Positions 17,070 through 27,200 of a DNA stretch of 64,000 bases are shown in pieces. The notes below the pieces were generated by a model. The model made no database searches. It saw only the letters and a program-made list of their open reading frames with translations, and was not told the origin of the DNA. Origin of the DNA: an uncultured Marvinbryantia sp. (GTDB taxonomy: Bacteria > Bacillota > Clostridia > Lachnospirales > Lachnospiraceae); contig NZ_CAJKOX010000020.1 of assembly GCF_905201705.1 (NCBI RefSeq), forward strand, positions 8,560-72,559, given 5' to 3'. A program made the position numbers and the translations under genes. Within the stretch, counting starts at the first letter, position 1, and every line of letters begins with the position of its first letter.

Positions 17070-18267
17070 AGAAATTCTTGGAGAAGATATTGATAGTGAA
17101 AATAAAAAGTATCTGCAAAATATGAGAAGAAAACTGGATGAAGATAAACTGACATGGATTCTGGGAGCGGGAATCAGCGTCCCGGCAGGGCTGCCCCAGT
17201 GGGATTTGCTGCTGATGAATATGTGGGGACTGCTGACAGAGGTCAACAGAACAGGAAGTCAGGCACCGGATGTATTTGAAGGTACCTATGATAAGTTGAT
17301 GAGTGAGCTTAAGAGGGATTCTTCATATAAAAAAGAATATCTTGAAAAATTCACGGAAGAGATACGCGGAAAAGGAACTGGATATCTGGAAGGAATTAAC
17401 GTACTTGAAGCGGCGGAATATTTATGGAATATCATAGAGGAAAAAAACATAGGAAGCCATCTTGAAAAAACAGATATGATGAATTTGAAATCTCTGATAC
17501 AAGAAGCTTTGAGGCTTGGAATGCAATATTCGGCAGGTGATCTGGACAAGAAGGAAAGTGAGCTGCTCAAGGGGAAAATAGAGAATGAGTGCGCCGGTAT
17601 TATTGCGAAAATTTTAGGACGGCACGGACAGGGGGAAGCAATCGTATACAATTTTGATGATCTGTTTGAATTTTGCCTGGAAAGGGTGGCAGGTCTGGAA
17701 GAAAAGGAAGTGTGGATCGGCTGCGATAATTGCCGGTATCCGGGAAATCAAAAGATACGTGTCTATCATCCGCATGGGAAAATTCATTTGTTTTCAGAAT
17801 GGAAGCCAAGGGAATCAGATAATATTGTTCTGACAGAATCCAGCTATTATTCCATGGAAAGTAAGGTTTATAATTGGGCAAATTCTATACAGGCAAAAGC
17901 GCTTGCGGAAAAGTCCTGCGTATTTGTAGGATTTTCCGGGGCTGATTATAATTTTCGGAGAATTATCAAAAATTGCCACGAGCTAAAGGATGGGGAGGAA
18001 GCGAGACATTATATTTTTATTGGGATTAATTCTTTGGTGAAAAAAATTTTTGCAAATGCACTGAAAAAAGAGCATGAAATATCGGGGGAAACAGATACAG
18101 ACAAGATACTTCGAAAGATATTCCGGGATCCATCTTATATATTTGAGCGGGTTCAGATGATTAATTTGTGTTTTGCCCAGCAAAGATACTGGAAAAAATA
18201 CGGGATTGTGCCAATCTGGACAACCTATCATGAAATGCCAGGCCTGCTTAATACGCTGCTAAGCTGA
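17056..18267 (+). CDS. SIR2-family (SIR2_2-like) domain protein, candidate NAD-depleting defence effector
   Basis: A 403-residue protein with a SIR2 domain over most of its length: LGAGISVPAGLPQW (NAD-binding, from residue 36), YNFDDLFE (198-205), HPHGK with candidate catalytic H240, and VGFSGADYN (291-299). This form, with YNFDD and GxSxxD, is that of the defence-type SIR2 proteins, which in several anti-phage systems degrade NAD and stop the infected cell. The zinc-ribbon cysteines of deacetylase sirtuins are absent. It overlaps the end of the HEXXH gene by 14 bases from ATG 17056, chosen because GGGGG lies 9 bases upstream; ATGs at 17038 and 17047 are alternatives. AT-richer than the flanks. 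Confidence 0.85.
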   Translation: MLELKEILGEDIDSENKKYLQNMRRKLDEDKLTWILGAGISVPAGLPQWDLLLMNMWGLLTEVNRTGSQAPDVFEGTYDKLMSELKRDSSYKKEYLEKFTEEIRGKGTGYLEGINVLEAAEYLWNIIEEKNIGSHLEKTDMMNLKSLIQEALRLGMQYSAGDLDKKESELLKGKIENECAGIIAKILGRHGQGEAIVYNFDDLFEFCLERVAGLEEKEVWIGCDNCRYPGNQKIRVYHPHGKIHLFSEWKPRESDNIVLTESSYYSMESKVYNWANSIQAKALAEKSCVFVGFSGADYNFRRIIKNCHELKDGEEARHYIFIGINSLVKKIFANALKKEHEISGETDTDKILRKIFRDPSYIFERVQMINLCFAQQRYWKKYGIVPIWTTYHEMPGLLNTLLS

Positions 18268-18277
18268 AACCGCATTT

Positions 18278-19141
18278 TTACAAATCCCCATCATACATCT
18301 TCCGCAGCTCGGTCGGCGTAAATCCGGTGAGCTTTTTGAACATGCGCAGGAAGGACGAGAGGTTGGAGAAACCGCACTGCAGGGAGATCTCCAGCACTGA
18401 GAGATCTTTATGGACCAGAAGATGCTTTGCGTGAGCAATGCGCTTCTGGTTTAAATATTTATAAAAGGAGGTGTCGGCGTACTGCTTGAAAAGCCGCGTA
18501 AAGTGATACTTGCTGAAGCCTGCGAGGGAGGCGACTTCTTCCAGGGAGAGCGGCTCCGCATAATGCTCGTTGATATAGTTGCAGATAAAGAGAAATTTCT
18601 CCATATATTCCTGCTGTTTGTTGTTTTTTACTTCAAAATTGTGCTGGGTGATTTCTGCGTGATAACGCCCGATCAGAACCAGGATCTCCAGAAATTTGGA
18701 GTAGATGGAAGATTCTGTGTAGGGCAGGTTGCGGAAATACTCGTCCCGGATTTCCAGCATCAGCCGATGGATCTGACGGTGGATCTGCGGTGCTTCCTTC
18801 GGGCTGATTAAAATAGCAGGGCTGATCATGGCGATCACAAGATCCAGCTCCTGCAGATCGATCTGTGAGAGACTGGCAAGAAAAATAATCCGCGCGCCCG
18901 TTGGCGGCGAATACAGCTCATGGATGACGCCGGGGCAGATAATGATGATATCGCCCTCGTTCATCACATATTCTTTATCTCCGCAGTGCACGGTGTAGCC
19001 GTTCTTCGTTGGCATGATCAGCTCAAAAGGCGTATGCCAGTGCGGGGGATAATTTTCACACTCAGCATTATTGTGCAGACGGATCTGCATATCCTTTCTG
19101 TAATTTACCGTTTCGTGAAGTCCATTCAGATTTTCAATCAT
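18278..19141 (-). CDS. AraC-family regulator (first of two paralogues)
   Basis: A 287-residue protein: an N-terminal cupin-like sugar-sensing half (PPHWHTPFELIMP, EGDIIIICPGVIHE) and two C-terminal AraC helix-turn-helix motifs (LSLEEVASLAGFSKYHFTRLFK and LSVLEISLQCGFSNLSSFLRMFKK). Its first residues (MIENLNGLHETVNYR) match the regulator at 19458, so the two are paralogues. Such proteins usually activate sugar-utilisation genes when bound to an oligosaccharide. It converges with the SIR2 gene (10 bases apart) and shares a 316-base upstream region with the second regulator. A ribosome site AAAGGATG precedes it. Confidence 0.85.
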   Translation of the reverse strand: MIENLNGLHETVNYRKDMQIRLHNNAECENYPPHWHTPFELIMPTKNGYTVHCGDKEYVMNEGDIIIICPGVIHELYSPPTGARIIFLASLSQIDLQELDLVIAMISPAILISPKEAPQIHRQIHRLMLEIRDEYFRNLPYTESSIYSKFLEILVLIGRYHAEITQHNFEVKNNKQQEYMEKFLFICNYINEHYAEPLSLEEVASLAGFSKYHFTRLFKQYADTSFYKYLNQKRIAHAKHLLVHKDLSVLEISLQCGFSNLSSFLRMFKKLTGFTPTELRKMYDGDL

Positions 19142-19174
19142 AAGCGCACATCCTTTGTATATCGGATTCTAATG

Positions 19175-19208
19175 TTTTGCTGCTCTCATACGTGCGTGAG
19201 CAGCAAAA
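19175..19208. promoter_or_regulatory. Long palindrome in the shared AraC intergenic region
   Basis: Perfect 11-bp arms TTTTGCTGCTC (19175-19185) and GAGCAGCAAAA (19198-19208) around a 12-base loop, 34 bases upstream of the minus-strand regulator. It could be a binding site or a leader hairpin. Confidence 0.5.
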
Positions 19209-19338
19209 TTATGAGAAATTGCGGGATACATTCAATAATTATTTCTTAACTATAGCAAAATAATGGGAAAAAGGCAATGGATAATAAATAATTGCGAATA
19301 ATTTCATCAGAATGGATAGGCATGGCCGATATATGGAA

Positions 19339-19400
19339 GCAATAATTCATAGCTGCTTAGCAACAATTACAAAGAAAAGCTACCGTTTCTTTGCTATATT
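19339..19400 (+). promoter_or_regulatory. AraC-type operator pair and promoter of the second regulator
   Basis: Half-sites GCAATAATT (19339-19347) and GCAACAATT (19360-19368) start 21 bp apart; the proximal one ends 27 bp before the -10 TATATT (19395-19400). No good -35. The same geometry is found before the GH43 gene and the importer. A single related sequence on the other strand (19287-19295) faces the minus-strand regulator. Confidence 0.65.
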
Positions 19401-19457
19401 GGTACTGAATTTAACGAGAAATTCCCGCAGTGCGGGGAAAGAAAGGTGCTTAGTAGT

Positions 19458-20366
19458 ATGATTGAAATACTGAACGGCATGACAGAAACCATCAATTACC
19501 GGAATGCTCTGGACTTTCGGTTGTTTCATAACGTGGATTACGAGGATTATCCGACGCACTGGCATGTGGGGATCGAGATCCTGATGCCGGTGACGGAAAA
19601 TTACGGGGTGATCGTGGAACAGAAAAAATATGTTCTGGAGAAAGGTGATATCCTGATCGTCAATTCGGGTGTGCCGCACGCACTGGAGGCACCGCCCACC
19701 GGAGAGCGTATCATTCTTCAATTTGACCCGGCGCTTTTGTATTCTCTGAAGGAGATGGAAACTCTGCTCTTGCTGTTTCCATCGGTTTTTTATGTCACAA
19801 AAGAGAATGAGCCGGAGCTGTATCCGCTTATCAGGGCGAAGATGGAAGAAATCATCCGGGAATACGACGGGCAGCAGTCGTTTGCCGGGGCACTGGTTTA
19901 TGCATCGCTGATTGAAATGTTTGCCGGGATCGGCCGCATGATCAGGGAACGGAGCATAGAGGCTGAGATGCGCGATATGCGGCGCAGCAAGCATGACCGG
20001 CAGTGGGAGTATCAGGAGGTGGCGATGAAGGCGTGCAATTATATCAATCAGCATTTCCAGGAGAAGCTCACACTGGAGGAGACGGCGAAGATCGTAGGCT
20101 TTTCCAAATACCATTTTACCAGGGTATTTAAGAAATATATGAATATGACATTTTATGAGTATCTTAATAAAAAGAGAGTAAAATGTGCGGAGGGGCTTCT
20201 TTACAACACGGAGATGAGTATCACCGATGTGGCAATGAATTCCGGGTTTTCCTCGATGAGCTCTTTCGACAGGACGTTCAAGGCGCTCAACAGATGCTCA
20301 CCAAGCGAATTTCGTGAAGCGATTCTGGACAGGGTCAGAGAAAAGGGCACAAACTCGTATATGTAA
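19458..20366 (+). CDS. AraC-family regulator (second paralogue)
   Basis: A 302-residue regulator with the same plan as the one at 18278: cupin-like N-terminus (YPTHWHVGIEILMPV, KGDILIVNSGVPHALEAPP) and a double helix-turn-helix C-terminus (LTLEETAKIVGFSKYHFTRVFKK and MSITDVAMNSGFSSMSSFDRTFK). ATG 19458 is preferred over GTG 19446 because it gives the same start as the paralogue and has AAAGG upstream. The conserved half-site pair before it suggests autoregulation. It faces the GH43 gene tail to tail (38 bases). Likely activator of the xylan genes. Confidence 0.87.
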   Translation: MIEILNGMTETINYRNALDFRLFHNVDYEDYPTHWHVGIEILMPVTENYGVIVEQKKYVLEKGDILIVNSGVPHALEAPPTGERIILQFDPALLYSLKEMETLLLLFPSVFYVTKENEPELYPLIRAKMEEIIREYDGQQSFAGALVYASLIEMFAGIGRMIRERSIEAEMRDMRRSKHDRQWEYQEVAMKACNYINQHFQEKLTLEETAKIVGFSKYHFTRVFKKYMNMTFYEYLNKKRVKCAEGLLYNTEMSITDVAMNSGFSSMSSFDRTFKALNRCSPSEFREAILDRVREKGTNSYM

Positions 20367-20404
20367 CATATTACGGCTGTGCCCTTCGGCTTATAATGCG
20401 AAAC

Positions 20405-21982
20405 TCAGCCGCGGCAGCCCTCGTAGAGAACCCAGTCGAAATCGGCGTGATTGCCGGAGGACTGGTGGTTGGAGGAAGCGTACATACCAAGATACGTGCC
20501 GGTGAATCCCTCGTTTACCAGGGAGCTTAAGAGCGTCGGATCGGCATTTTCGTACAGCGGCAGGAAGGTCTGGTCGTCGCAGCCGTAGTAAAAATGATAG
20601 CCCTCCTCTGTGGCGGCAATGGTAAGGTAGATCCGTTCCTCCCGCGGAAGATCACATTTTGCAAGGATGGTGTCCGCGTGGTTTTTGCAGGAGACGAGCT
20701 TTAAGATGCGTGTGCCGTTTTCCATTCCGATCGTAAAACGATAGTGGTAGCGGTCGTCCTGGACGGCGGCAAGCCCGGCTTCCTCAGAAGCAGTTTCCGG
20801 CAGAAAATCAACGGCAGCCTGCATACGGAAAGCACTGTGCTGCTGGCGGCGTCCGACAAAGGCAGGCGTGCAGATTTCACTTAATACCTCTGGCAAAAGG
20901 TGAAGGCGCAGGCAGCCGGGGCGCTCGGTAAGTGAATAAAACGGCTTATCGGCGGGATGGATGGTATTCCAACGCATGTGAAGCCGCGGCGTCTCGAAAT
21001 TGTCACTGAAAAATTCCGGCTTCGGCAGAAATACCGGCAGATCCGGGCGGCGCTCGGTGCGGTTCACAAGACCGTTTTCCGTATCTGCGCGCAGCCAGCC
21101 GTCTGCATCCCAGATAACCGGAATGAGGAAGGTCTCGCGGCCGAGATTAAAATGTGCATCCCTGTACGGGCGCACGCCGAGCAGTACCATCCACCATTCG
21201 CCGCGCTGCGTCTGAACAATATCCGCGTGACCGACGACAGAAATTTCATGCTCCAGAGAGAGGTGTCGGTGCGTTATAATAGGATTGCGGGGGCAGATTT
21301 CGTATTCGCCGTCAATCGTGCGGCTTCTCGCCATCATGACAGAGTGGTTAGTGAAGGTGCCGCCTTCGGCAACGATCAGGTAATAATAGCCGTTTTCAAA
21401 ATAAATATGCGGCGCCTCGATCCATTTGCTACGGGAGGTAAAGCCGTTCCAGATGGTTTTGCGCTCGCCCTTAAACTGGAAGGTTTCCGGGTCCAGTTCA
21501 CACAGATAAATTCCGTGATGTCCCTCGTAGAGAGCCTCCGGGCAGATATAATTTCCGGCATACCATACGCGGCCGTCCGCGTCAAAGAAAATGCTTGAAT
21601 CAATGCCGTCCGCGCCCTCGATAAAATGGGCTTTGCTCCAGGGACCGGCAGGGTCTTTGGACGTGATGATATAGTTGTCGCGGCGTGCCTCACGTCCCTC
21701 GGAAACGAAGGTGTTAATAATATAATAAGTGCCTTCGTGGTAGCGGATGGTCGGCGCCCACAGACCGAGCGAGGTTTCGCAGTTTTTGTAATCAAGCTGG
21801 TCGGGTGAGGAAATGCCGTGCCCGATCTGTTCCCAGTGGATCAGATCACGGCTGTGGAACACCGGGATGCCGGGGAAGTAGACGAAGGAAGAAGTTACCA
21901 TATAATAATCGTCTCCTACGCGGCAGATGGATGGATCGGGATAAAATCCGCTGAGGATGGGGTTTTCAAAAGTTTGTTTCAT
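20405..21982 (-). CDS. GH43 beta-xylosidase / alpha-L-arabinofuranosidase
   Basis: A 525-residue glycoside hydrolase of family 43. The five-bladed propeller starts with NPILSGFYPDPSICRVGDDYY, where D16 is the expected general base; D128 (GADGIDSS) fits the pKa modulator and E189 (KWIEAPH) the general acid. A C-terminal beta-sandwich (residues ~330-525) is typical of the xylosidase subfamily. It would remove xylose or arabinose from the non-reducing ends of short xylans. There is no signal peptide, so it acts inside the cell. Start ATG 21982 has AGGAGG upstream; the upstream in-frame GTG at 21994 has none. Transcribed alone and divergently from the esterase gene. Confidence 0.9.
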   Translation of the reverse strand: MKQTFENPILSGFYPDPSICRVGDDYYMVTSSFVYFPGIPVFHSRDLIHWEQIGHGISSPDQLDYKNCETSLGLWAPTIRYHEGTYYIINTFVSEGREARRDNYIITSKDPAGPWSKAHFIEGADGIDSSIFFDADGRVWYAGNYICPEALYEGHHGIYLCELDPETFQFKGERKTIWNGFTSRSKWIEAPHIYFENGYYYLIVAEGGTFTNHSVMMARSRTIDGEYEICPRNPIITHRHLSLEHEISVVGHADIVQTQRGEWWMVLLGVRPYRDAHFNLGRETFLIPVIWDADGWLRADTENGLVNRTERRPDLPVFLPKPEFFSDNFETPRLHMRWNTIHPADKPFYSLTERPGCLRLHLLPEVLSEICTPAFVGRRQQHSAFRMQAAVDFLPETASEEAGLAAVQDDRYHYRFTIGMENGTRILKLVSCKNHADTILAKCDLPREERIYLTIAATEEGYHFYYGCDDQTFLPLYENADPTLLSSLVNEGFTGTYLGMYASSNHQSSGNHADFDWVLYEGCRG

Positions 21983-22018
21983 AGTGGATGACACCTCCTG
22001 ATTATATTGTATGTGAAA

Positions 22019-22080
22019 AGTATAACATAAGTGGCGGGAGGATTCCTGTGAATAATTGCGGAAAATAGAAAAATAATTGC
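22019..22080 (-). promoter_or_regulatory. AraC-type operator pair and promoter of the GH43 gene
   Basis: On the minus strand two GCAATTATT half-sites (22080-22072 and 22059-22051) start 21 bp apart; the proximal one ends 27 bp before the -10 TATACT (22024-22019). The spacing matches the promoters at 19339 and 28021. The sites might also act on the divergent esterase gene. Confidence 0.68.
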
Positions 22081-22096
22081 GAAAGGGGAATGAGCA

Positions 22097-24223
22097 ATGA
22101 AAAATAATCTGAGACTTCCGAAGATTTTTGGGGAAGGCTGCGTGCTGCAGCAGGGTGAAAACACACGGATATGGGGCTGGGGCGCGCCGGGATCGCGTGT
22201 GAGGATTTTGCTGAGAGAGCAGCGGTGCACGGCAGATTTAGCCTTTCAACGGCGCCGGCCAGATATCGTGCTGCCTGGAACAGAGGAAGTCTGCCAGCCG
22301 GATGATGGGCACGCGGGAATGATGGAGGATACCGTTCTGTTCACTGCGGAAGCATTTTGCGGCGCGGATGGGCGCTTTGAGACATGCTTTTTGAAGCTTG
22401 CGGCGGGCGGTCCGTTTGTCCTGGAGCTTGCCGGGGAGGATGGGCAATCGCTGCAGGTGCGCGAGGTATACGTCGGGGATGTGTTTGTCTGCGGCGGTCA
22501 GTCGAACATGGAGCTGCCGATGCGTCGGGTGCGCGTGCGTTTCCCGGAGGAATTCTGTGCTGGCGGCGCGCCGTTTATTTTACATATCTACAAAGTGACA
22601 GAGCACTATGATTTTGACGCTCCGCTCACCGATCACATGCAGGCGTCCTGGCAGGCGGCTGTGCGGGAAAACCTGGAGGAGCTTTCTGCATTTTCCTATT
22701 TCTTTGGAAAGGAAATCGCGCTGCAGCGCGGGATACCGGTCGGTATATTGAATTTAAGCCTCGGCGGAACGCCGGTGGAAGCGTGGACGAGCAGAGAGGG
22801 CTTAAAGGACAGCCCGGAATATCTGAAAATCACCGATCATTTCCGGGATATAAATTTTTGCAAAAATCTGCTTGCAAAAAAAGAGCGGCAGGAGCAGAAT
22901 TGGTATGATTCTCTTTGCAGACAGGAGGAAGAACGGGGCAAAAAAGAAGACTGGCAGCCGATCACATTGCCGTGCGAGTTTAAGGATACGCTGCTTGCAG
23001 ATTTTTGTGGAAGTCTCCTGCTTCGGAAGAAATTTATGGTTTCGCAGGAGCAGGCGGGCAGAGCGGGTGTACTGCGCTTTGGCACGCTGGTGGACAGCGA
23101 CGAGATGTTTCTGAACGGTGTGAAAATCGGGGAAACAGGATACCAGTATCCGCCCAGGCGTTATCCGGTGCCGGAGGGCCTGCTGCGTGAGGGCGAAAAC
23201 ACGCTGGAAATCCGTCTCATCTGCCGCTATGGAACCGGCAGGGTGACGCCGGGCAAGGCGCTGGATATTATCTGGGAGGATGTGTGCAGAGACAGCTGGA
23301 TACCGGAAACGGAGCGTGCGGCTTTCAAAGCAAAGAAAACGCAGACGGACGCAATGCGCACAGAAGATGCGCATCCCGCTCACATCGCGCTTGACGGCGC
23401 ATGGGAGTACCGAATCCTTGCCGCAAGCGAACCGGCGCCGGAGCAGGTGTTTTTAAACCGCACACCGACTGGGCTGTACAATGGGATGGTCGCGCCCTGC
23501 CAGCCGTACACGGTGAGCGCCGCCGTCTGGTACCAGGGCGAGTCGAACGACAGCCATCCGGCGGATTATGCGAAGCTGCTTGGCGGAATGATCTTTGACT
23601 GGAGACGCGGCTTTCGAAACCGGGAGCTTCCGTTTGTGGTGGTGCAGCTTCCGAACTGCGGCGTGGACATTGCGCCGGGCGACGCCTGGCCGCGTATCCG
23701 CGAGGCGCAGCTTTTAGCGGAGCGCATTCCGTATGTCGCTGTGACGGTAAATCTTGATCTCGGCGAGGATAATGATCTGCACCCGCTGAATAAAAAAGCG
23801 GTCGCGCAGCGGGCGGCTCTGGCGGTGCGCAGTCTTGTGTACAGAGAAGATGTATGCTGGCAGGGGCCGCGTCTGCAGGCGGTGAGCAGGCAGGGAAACA
23901 GTGTGCGCCTAACGTTTCGTCAGGGCGGCTGCCCGGCGGATCCCGGACACGCAGCAGGATGCTGCCGCGTATTCCTTCGGGAATCCGGCGCGAGTGAGAG
24001 GGAAAATCCGCGCCTGTTCGAGCTTGCCGGAAGCGACGGCGTCTATTATCCGGCGGAGGTGGAAATCGATGGAAACATTGTCCGGCTGCGCAGCGGTCAG
24101 GTAAAGGAGCCGTGCGCTGTGCGCTATGCCTGGGCGGACGCGCCGGGAAAATATTTGCTGTATGGGGAAAACGGGCTTTGCGCAGCGCCGTTTTCCGTGA
24201 GGCCTGGCGCGCAACATAGCTGA
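22097..24223 (+). CDS. SASA-type carbohydrate acetylesterase (xylan or sialate O-acetylesterase family)
   Basis: A 708-residue SGNH-type esterase. The catalytic serine lies in VCGGQSNMEL (S136), the second block is WYQGESND, and the late Asp-x-x-His appears in DNDLHPLNKKA. A jelly-roll domain (about residues 270-390) is inserted between them, as in other sialate-O-acetylesterase-like enzymes. In this xylan setting deacetylation of xylo-oligosaccharides is the likely job; sialic acid genes are absent. No signal peptide. Ribosome site AAAGGGG at 22082. It is followed 55 bases later by the GH2 gene, probably one transcript. Promoter not located. Confidence 0.8.
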   Translation: MKNNLRLPKIFGEGCVLQQGENTRIWGWGAPGSRVRILLREQRCTADLAFQRRRPDIVLPGTEEVCQPDDGHAGMMEDTVLFTAEAFCGADGRFETCFLKLAAGGPFVLELAGEDGQSLQVREVYVGDVFVCGGQSNMELPMRRVRVRFPEEFCAGGAPFILHIYKVTEHYDFDAPLTDHMQASWQAAVRENLEELSAFSYFFGKEIALQRGIPVGILNLSLGGTPVEAWTSREGLKDSPEYLKITDHFRDINFCKNLLAKKERQEQNWYDSLCRQEEERGKKEDWQPITLPCEFKDTLLADFCGSLLLRKKFMVSQEQAGRAGVLRFGTLVDSDEMFLNGVKIGETGYQYPPRRYPVPEGLLREGENTLEIRLICRYGTGRVTPGKALDIIWEDVCRDSWIPETERAAFKAKKTQTDAMRTEDAHPAHIALDGAWEYRILAASEPAPEQVFLNRTPTGLYNGMVAPCQPYTVSAAVWYQGESNDSHPADYAKLLGGMIFDWRRGFRNRELPFVVVQLPNCGVDIAPGDAWPRIREAQLLAERIPYVAVTVNLDLGEDNDLHPLNKKAVAQRAALAVRSLVYREDVCWQGPRLQAVSRQGNSVRLTFRQGGCPADPGHAAGCCRVFLRESGASERENPRLFELAGSDGVYYPAEVEIDGNIVRLRSGQVKEPCAVRYAWADAPGKYLLYGENGLCAAPFSVRPGAQHS

Positions 24224-24278
24224 CAAATTTTATACAGTAAAATGAAATGATTCTTAAATGAGCAAAAGGAGAAGATGG

Positions 24279-27200
24279 ATGATGCTGTTTAATGATGGAT
24301 GGGAATTTAGCAGGCAGCCTCTGCACACGACACTTTCGGAAATGAAGGAGCGGGAGCAGGCGTTTTCACCGGTTGGACTGCCGCATGACTGGCTGATCTA
24401 TGACACGGATCATCTTTATGAGGACAGTACCGGCTGGTACCGCAAGCGTTTTACGATAGAAAAAGAGGAGCAGAGATTTGTGTTTTTGCGCTTCGACGGC
24501 ATCTACATGGACAGCCGTGTTTATGTGAACGGCGTGCAGGCGGGTGAGTGGAAGTACGGCTATACCGCATTTGAGCTGGATATTACGCCGCTTTTGAAAA
24601 ATGGAGAAAATGAAATCTGGGTTTCGGTGGATTTCCAGGCGCCCAACAGCCGCTGGTACTCCGGTGCGGGTATTTACCGCAATGTGTGGCTGAAAAAGCT
24701 GCCGCAGGAGCATCTTGTGTCTGATGGGATCTATTTTCATGCCGAGCCGGAGGACGGCGCGGTCTGCATTGCCTGTGCCGGATCAGAAGCGACAGGAAAC
24801 GACTGCGACCGATCGCAGGAGATGGCGGCAGGAAACGACCCTGAAAGCGCAGAAAAAACTGCCATCTGGAACATCGACCTTGACGTGGAGGCTTTTGGCA
24901 GCGGTCTTACCGTGACGGCGGAGCTTCTGGATGTATCCGGCGCCGCGTTCCCGGTGCGGCAGGGCACATGGAGCATTCAACCGAAGGAGGGACAGACTGG
25001 CGTCTCGGTTCACAGCGTCCGCCTGCTGGCGGAGCAGCCAAAGCTCTGGGATGTGGAAAACCCGAATCTCTATATTCTGCGCGTGAGCCTCTTTAAGGGA
25101 GAGAAGCTTCTGCAGACGGAGGAGCAGCGGGTAGGCTTCCGCACGATCGCCTACCGGCCGGACGGGGGATTTTTTCTCAACGGCAGGCATTTGAAGCTGA
25201 ATGGTGTCTGCGAGCACCACGACCTGGGCTGTCTGGGAGCGGCTTTCCATGAGCAGGCGATGCGCCGGAAATTTGCGATCATCAAAGAGATGGGCGCAAA
25301 TGCCGTGCGCTTTGCGCACAACATGCCGGCGAAGGAAGCGATGGAGCTGGCGGATGAGATGGGGCTTCTGGTGATTTCCGAGGCGTTCGACATGTGGGAA
25401 TCCTCTAAGACGCCGTATGATTATGGGCGCTTTTTCCCGGAATGGTACGAGCGCGATGTGGCAAGCTGGATCCGCCGTGATCGCAACCATCCGAGCGTGA
25501 TTATGTGGTGCGTTGGAAACGAGATCCACGACACCCACGCCGGGGAACGGGGAAAGAAGTGGATGGAAACGCTGATGGCGGAAGTGAAAAAGCACGATCC
25601 GAGGCAGAATGCGCCGACCACGCTTGCTTCAAACTATATGCCGTGGGAGAATACGCAGAAATGTGCGGACGTCATTAAGCTGATCGGTTACAACTACGGG
25701 GAAAAATATTACGATAGCCATCACGCGCAGCACCCCGACTGGATCATCTACGGAAGCGAGACCTCTTCGGTGGTGCAGAGCCGTGGAATTTACCATTTCC
25801 CCTACAAAAAGTTCGTGCTTGCGGACGACGATGAGCAGTGCTCGGCGCTTGGCAATTCCACGACGAGCTGGGGTGCAAAATCGGCGGAGGCGTGCGTGAT
25901 CGCGGAGCGTGACCGCGCGTATTCCTGCGGGCAGTTTTTGTGGAGCGGCTTTGATTATATCGGCGAGCCGACGCCGTATCACACCCGCAATTCCTACTTC
26001 GGGCAGATCGATACGGCGGGATTTCCGAAGGATCCGTACTATCTCTATCAGGCGGAGTGGTCCGGTGCAGACGCGAAGCCGATGGTGCACCTGTTCCCGT
26101 ACTGGGATTTCAACGAGGGACAGCTTGTGGATGTGCGCGCGTACACCAACGCTCCGAAGGTGGAGCTGTTTCTGAACGGAAGGAGCTGCGGCGTCTGCGA
26201 GATCGATCACGCGCACGGGACGACGCTCTCCGGCAACTGGCAGGTTCCTTACGAAAAAGGGGAAATCCGGGCAATCGCCCGCGATGAAAACGGAAACGTT
26301 CTGGCGGAAGATGCGCACCACTCCTTTGGGGAGGCGGCGAACATTGTGCTGACACCGGAGAAAGAGACGCTGCGGGCAGACGGGCATGCCCTCTTGTTTC
26401 TGCAGATTTCCATGACGGACGCGGACGGTTATCCGGTGGAAAATGCCAATAACCGCGTGCAGGTAACGGTGACGGGCGCCGGGGCGCTGGTCGGCTGCGA
26501 CAACGGCGACAGCACGGAGACGGACGGCTACAAGATGGGCTGCCGCAGACTGTTTGGCGGAAAGCTGCTGGCGGTCGTGAAGGCAGGCACACAGGCAGGC
26601 GAGATGCGCGTGCAGGTGTCCTCGCCGGGATTGCCGGAGGCCAGTCTTACTGTTCTGGTAAAGGAGGGCGTTGTGGTACCAGGGATCGCCCCGGAAGCAT
26701 ATCTTGCAGAAATCCCGGCGCGCGAAAACATTGCGAAGCAGCAAACGACGGCCGGGGATCTGGCAGGCGCTTGCCTGAAATCGGAAAGCGGAGCAGAAAA
26801 AACATGGGCTGCCGGCCGAAAAGCCGCCGGGATCCCTGTGCGTAATATCCGCCTGACGAGCAGCGCAGGCAATCTGCTTTCCACGGAAATCCCGGAGACG
26901 GCGGTGACGGCACAGATCTGCCCGGAAAATGCTGACGACCAGGAAGTAATCTGGAGGATCGTGGACGATGCAGGCATTCCGTCGCCGCTCGCCGAGCTGC
27001 AGGCGGACGGAAAGACGGCGCATGTGCGCGCGAAGAGCGACGGAAGCTTCCGCCTGCGCTGCATGTCGCGCTGCGGAACGGGGAAGGTGCGCATTATCTC
27101 CCAGATAGAATTTACAGTTAGCGGGCTTGGAAAAGCGTTCCGCGATCCCTATTCGTTTGTGAGCGGCGGTCTTTACGACTACAGCAAAGGGGAGGCCGGA

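Noticed and set aside
19175..19208. Intrinsic terminator between the AraC genes
   Set aside because: The arms end in A on both strands and no T-run follows; it fits a palindromic site better.
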